Below, one piece after another: positions 61,333-64,000 of a stretch of DNA of 64,000 nucleotides (within the stretch, counting starts at the first letter, position 1; each line of letters starts with the position of its first letter). Both the position numbers and the translations under genes were made by a program. Below the pieces are notes generated by a model that saw only the letters and a program-made list of their open reading frames with translations, did no database searches and had not been told where the DNA came from. Where the stretch lies: contig NZ_LMEP01000022.1 of NCBI RefSeq assembly GCF_001426405.1, positions 1,363 through 65,362 on the forward strand, given 5' to 3'. The stretch is from Streptomyces sp. Root1304 (GTDB taxonomy: Bacteria > Actinomycetota > Actinomycetes > Streptomycetales > Streptomycetaceae).

Positions 61333-61995
61333 ATGCCCGCGAAGGACTTCCGCGTCTTCGAGCGCAGGAGACGCCAACCCTGGGGCGTCCTGGCCCTCGC
61401 CATGCTGTCCGGGCTCGCGATGATGCGCAACGGCGTGGATGTCGCGCTCGGCCCCCCGCAGCCCGCCGCGGCCGCCCGCCCGGTGGCCCGGCCCGTCACC
61501 CCGCCCCCGCCCGGCGCGAGCGACGGCCTGGAGCCGCTGACCTTCGCGCCGGCCTCCCGGATCAGGATCCCGGCGATCCAGGTCGCCGCGCCGATCATGG
61601 ACGTGGGCCTGGACGCGGACGGCTGGGTGGCCGCCCCGCCGCCCGAGGACACCAACCTCGCCGGCTGGTACCAGAACGGCATCTCCCCCGGCCAGCGCGG
61701 CACTTCGGTAATCGTCGGCCATGTCGACAACGCCAAGGGTCCGGCGGTCTTCTACGGCCTGGGTTCCGTGGAGAAGGGCCAGCACATCGAGGTCGAACGG
61801 TACGACGGCCGGATCGCCGTCTTCGAGATCTACGGGGTCGAGGTCTACTCGAAGAACGACTTCCCCGGCGTACAGGTCTACGCCGACACCGGCCAGCCCG
61901 AGCTGCGCGTCATCACCTGCGGCGGCGGCTACACGCGCGCGCGTGGCTACGACGGCAACGTCGTCGTGTACGCCCGCATGGTGGCCTCCCGCTAG
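61333..61995 (+). CDS. Class F sortase
   Basis: A 220-residue transpeptidase. N-terminal membrane anchor (WGVLALAMLSGLAMM), a Pro-rich stalk, and the sortase barrel (RIRIPAIQVAAPIMDVG). Catalytic His about residue 130 in SVIVGHVDN, Cys about 196 in RVITCGGGY, Arg in YTRARGYDGNVVVY. Spacing and TCGGGY fit class F. It would link surface proteins to the cell wall; the nearby signal-bearing proteins at 57868, 59717 and 60415 are candidate substrates. AAGGGAGAACC precedes the ATG. Confidence 0.9.
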   Translation: MPAKDFRVFERRRRQPWGVLALAMLSGLAMMRNGVDVALGPPQPAAAARPVARPVTPPPPGASDGLEPLTFAPASRIRIPAIQVAAPIMDVGLDADGWVAAPPPEDTNLAGWYQNGISPGQRGTSVIVGHVDNAKGPAVFYGLGSVEKGQHIEVERYDGRIAVFEIYGVEVYSKNDFPGVQVYADTGQPELRVITCGGGYTRARGYDGNVVVYARMVASR

Positions 61996-62007
61996 TCCGG
62001 CCACGAC

Positions 62008-62047
62008 GGCAAGGGCCCCGCCACCTCAGGGTGCCGGGGCCCTTGCC
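62008..62047. terminator. Hairpin terminator after the sortase gene
   Basis: GGCAAGGGCCCCG and CGGGGCCCTTGCC arms around a 14-base loop, shared by the convergent sortase and deacetylase genes. Confidence 0.8.
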
Positions 62048-62063
62048 GTACCCGCGTCGCCGG

Positions 62064-62135
62064 GCCTTCCGTACGCGCAGGGCCTCCCGTGAGCGCGGGG
62101 CCTCCCGTACGCGCGGGGCCTCCCGTACGCGCCCC
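62064..62135. repeat. Four tandem copies of an 18-bp unit
   Basis: Units begin at 62064, 62082, 62100 and 62118, with consensus GCCTCCCGTACGCGCGGG and a few substitutions. Located between the sortase terminator and the end of the deacetylase gene. Probably a minisatellite-like expansion. Confidence 0.75.
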
Positions 62136-62139
62136 TTCC

Positions 62140-63012
62140 TCAGCGTCGGGGAACGGTGATCTGGTAGCCCGCGTCGAGGAGTTCGGGCAGATAGCGGCGG
62201 AGGGCCGCGACGCTCTGCGAGCGGTTGCCGCCGGCGTCGTGGGAGAGGACGACCGCGCCGGGGGCGGCGCCGTCGACGGCGCGGCGGACGATGGTGTCGG
62301 TGCCGGGCTCCGTCCAGTCCAGGGTGTCGACGGTCCAGGCCAGCGGCTCCATGCCGAGTTCGGCGCCGATCTCGAAGGAGTGCCGGTTCCACGCCCCGTA
62401 GGGGGCGCGGTACCAGAGCGGCGCCGCCCCCAGGGCCCGTTCGACGACCTCGCTGGTGGAGCCGAGTTCGTCGCGGATGCGGGAGGGCCGCAGCTTGGGG
62501 ATCAGGGGGTGGGACCAGGAGTGGTTGCCGACGACGTGCCCGTCCGCGGCCATCTCCCGCAGCAGGTCCTGGTTGTCGACGGCCATCTCCCCGCAGACGA
62601 AGAACATCGCCCGGCAGTCGTGCCGGCGCAGGGTCTCCAGGATGGCCGGGGTGTAGCGCGGGTCCGGCCCGTCGTCGAAGGTCAGCACCATGGACCGGCC
62701 GACGCCGGACATGCTGAGGAAGGGCCGCTGCCGCACCGGCGGGACCGCGCGCCGGAAGGCCGGGGGCGCGTACGCGGTCATCGGCTGGAGCCGGTACGAG
62801 CTGGGGCGCAGCCGCGCGGCCTGCGCCTGGGGTCCGGCGGCCGGACCCGCTCCGGAGCCTCCGCCGCGGGACGGGGGCGCGGCGCCGGGGGCCGCGGGTT
62901 CGGGGCCGGAGAGCCGGTCCACCGCGAGGGCTCCGACGGTGACGGTGGCCCCGAGGGCGGCGGCGAGCCGCAGCACCGCCCGACGCCCCTGAGGCATCTG
63001 ATCGTTTTTCAT
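62140..63012 (-). CDS. Secreted polysaccharide deacetylase
   Basis: A 290-residue exported NodB-domain protein. The N-terminus RRAVLRLAAALGATVTVGALA is Tat- or Sec-like (twin Arg). After a Gly/Ala/Pro linker comes LTFDDGPDPRYTPAIL (metal and base Asp), VGNHSWSHPLIPKL (metal His pair), YRAPYGAWN, and LSHDAGGNR. It removes acetyl groups from peptidoglycan or other wall glycans. ATG 63012, divergent from the universal stress protein gene. Confidence 0.9.
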   Translation of the reverse strand: MKNDQMPQGRRAVLRLAAALGATVTVGALAVDRLSGPEPAAPGAAPPSRGGGSGAGPAAGPQAQAARLRPSSYRLQPMTAYAPPAFRRAVPPVRQRPFLSMSGVGRSMVLTFDDGPDPRYTPAILETLRRHDCRAMFFVCGEMAVDNQDLLREMAADGHVVGNHSWSHPLIPKLRPSRIRDELGSTSEVVERALGAAPLWYRAPYGAWNRHSFEIGAELGMEPLAWTVDTLDWTEPGTDTIVRRAVDGAAPGAVVLSHDAGGNRSQSVAALRRYLPELLDAGYQITVPRR

Positions 63013-63102
63013 GACCAATGGTTCGTACGGATGGGGGTCCGCGCAGCTCACCGACACCGGCCACCCGTCCGAAAGCACTCGATGAGCCGATAGCCTCCCG
63101 GG

Positions 63103-63564
63103 GTGACCGAACAGCAGCCCGGCCGGTTCGAACGCGGTACCGACGGCCCGAAAGTGATCATGGCGGGGGTCGACGGCTCCGCCTCCTCCCTGCGCGCGAC
63201 GGCGTACGCGGCGGGGCTCGCCCGGCGCCAGAACGCGCTGCTCGCGCTCGTGTACGTCCAGCCGGTGATCGCGGCGGGGGCGGCGATGGGCGTGGCCCTG
63301 AGCGGGACCACGGAGGAGATCGCGGAAGGGCTCGTGGCGGAGATCCGGACCTCCGCCGAGCGGGTGAAGGACCTCTGGCGGATCCGGTGGGAGTTCCACA
63401 CCTTCCGGGGCGACGCCTACGCGGGCCTGGTCCAGGCGGCCGGGGAGCTGAAGGCGGACGCCGTGGTGGTGGGCGCCTCCGAGTCGGCGGGACACCGGTT
63501 CATGGGCTCGGTGGCGGTCCGGCTGGTGAAGGCGGGCCGCTGGCCGGTCACCGTCGTACCGTGA
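63103..63564 (+). CDS. Universal stress protein
   Basis: A 153-residue single USP domain: IMAGVDGSASSLRATAYAAGLA, LLALVYVQPVI, DAVVVGASESAGHRFMGSVAVRLVKAGRWPVTVVP. The G-x2-G-x9-G-S/T ATP motif is only partly kept (GASESAGHRFMGS), so nucleotide binding is uncertain. GTG start. It is divergent from the deacetylase by 90 bases. Confidence 0.85.
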   Translation: MTEQQPGRFERGTDGPKVIMAGVDGSASSLRATAYAAGLARRQNALLALVYVQPVIAAGAAMGVALSGTTEEIAEGLVAEIRTSAERVKDLWRIRWEFHTFRGDAYAGLVQAAGELKADAVVVGASESAGHRFMGSVAVRLVKAGRWPVTVVP

Positions 63565-63594
63565 CCGGCCGCCCTGCCGCGGGGCGTGGCAGGG

Positions 63595-64000
63595 CTACTT
63601 GCCCATCACCAGCCCGTCCCCGGCCGCGCCCCTGCTGAGCACCACCTGCCGGATCGTGTCGCGGATGTCCGACCGGTTCTGCGAGGTCCCGTCGTCGGCG
63701 CCGAGGTTCACCACCCGGCCGCGGCCGGTGTCGAACCACTGGGGCACGAACTCGGCCCGGGTGACCTCCCAGCGCGCGCCGGGGGTCCGGGGCGGGGCGA
63801 AGGTGAAGCGGCCGATGCTGCCCTGGTTGCCGCGCGGGTCGAACGCGCCCTCGTGGTTGATCATGTCCCCGGCGATCTGGTCCCCCATCCCGTAGACGAC
63901 CCAGGTCCCGTTGACCTTCTCGTACGCCTGCGGGACATGGGCGTGGGTGCCGATGATCAGGTCGATGTCGGGGCGTCCACCGCTCTGCGAGGCGGTGAGC
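63595..64000 (-). CDS. CapA-like protein, partial at window edge
   Basis: Only the C-terminal 134 residues lie in the window; the start is beyond 64000. LTASQSGGRPDIDLIIGTHAHVPQAYEK and WVVYGMGDQIAGDM match the calcineurin-like PGA_cap/CapA family, whose GTHAHVPQ motif is diagnostic. RIRDTIRQVVLSRGAAGDG-like end (SDIRDTIRQVVLSR) follows. These proteins are membrane-anchored metallophosphatase-like factors for capsule polymer synthesis or related functions. Convergent with the stress-protein gene. Confidence 0.8.
   Translation of the reverse strand, partial: LTASQSGGRPDIDLIIGTHAHVPQAYEKVNGTWVVYGMGDQIAGDMINHEGAFDPRGNQGSIGRFTFAPPRTPGARWEVTRAEFVPQWFDTGRGRVVNLGADDGTSQNRSDIRDTIRQVVLSRGAAGDGLVMGK

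Noticed and set aside
62064..62135. Tandem 18-bp units as part of the deacetylase coding region
   Set aside because: The deacetylase stop lies at 62140 on the minus strand, so the repeats are downstream of it. The frame that reads through them has no homology.

Overview
The window is a high-GC actinobacterial chromosome segment, almost certainly Streptomyces. Codon third positions are nearly all G or C, many genes start with GTG, operons are packed with 4-bp ATGA/GTGA overlaps, and lineage-typical genes are present: an ergothioneine operon, DUF574 methyltransferase, RmdA-type c-di-GMP enzyme, dodecin, class F sortase and multiple ABC importers. The egt, orphan sugar-binding protein, succinate dehydrogenase/LysR and PAS-GGDEF-EAL order resembles the left-hand part of the S. 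coelicolor chromosome as I remember it; I could not run a comparison.

Layout. 1-1020 is a graveyard of gene fragments (leucine-rich repeats, two unrelated transposase scraps). 1028-9154 holds an EF-hand protein, a tight four-gene minus-strand operon (MfnB-like furan synthase, aldehyde dehydrogenase, zinc alcohol dehydrogenase, carboxyl-methyltransferase-like protein), a hypothetical protein, a GNAT remnant and a secreted cyclophilin. 9155-14325 holds a broken DHFR-like gene, a pirin, a TPR protein, a probable copper-responsive lipoprotein operon and a deletion scar joining two half genes. 14333-24219 holds a disulfide-reductase-like flavoprotein diverging from thioredoxin, a thiolase, a LacI/MFS sugar locus with a clear operator, an NfeD/flotillin pair and a PARG-like protein.

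24436-38720 holds egtABCD, an olsB-olsA type ornithine-lipid pair, a DasA-like binding protein with a dre-like box, dodecin, a HAD phosphatase and a branched-chain amino acid type importer in which both permeases and one ATPase are one polypeptide. 38819-47450 holds a two-component/ABC export locus, two flavin enzymes and a short UvrA paralogue that is possibly leaderless. 47495-57326 holds an alternative succinate dehydrogenase with a divergent LysR regulator, a large TerD-like protein, and rmdA coupled to a DUF574 methyltransferase. 57868-64000 is a cell-surface region: a proline-rich secreted protein, a DUF4239 membrane protein, two convergent paralogous surface proteins, a class F sortase, a polysaccharide deacetylase, a universal stress protein and a CapA-type protein cut by the window edge.

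The most promising unfamiliar systems are the MfnB-led operon, which could make an oxidised and perhaps methylated furan metabolite, and the sortase F island, whose putative substrates lack LPXTG but two share GGLGGS before the C-terminal membrane segment. No tRNA, rRNA, CRISPR array, intact insertion sequence or prophage was seen. All functions come from reading the sequence and remembered family signatures; no database search was run.
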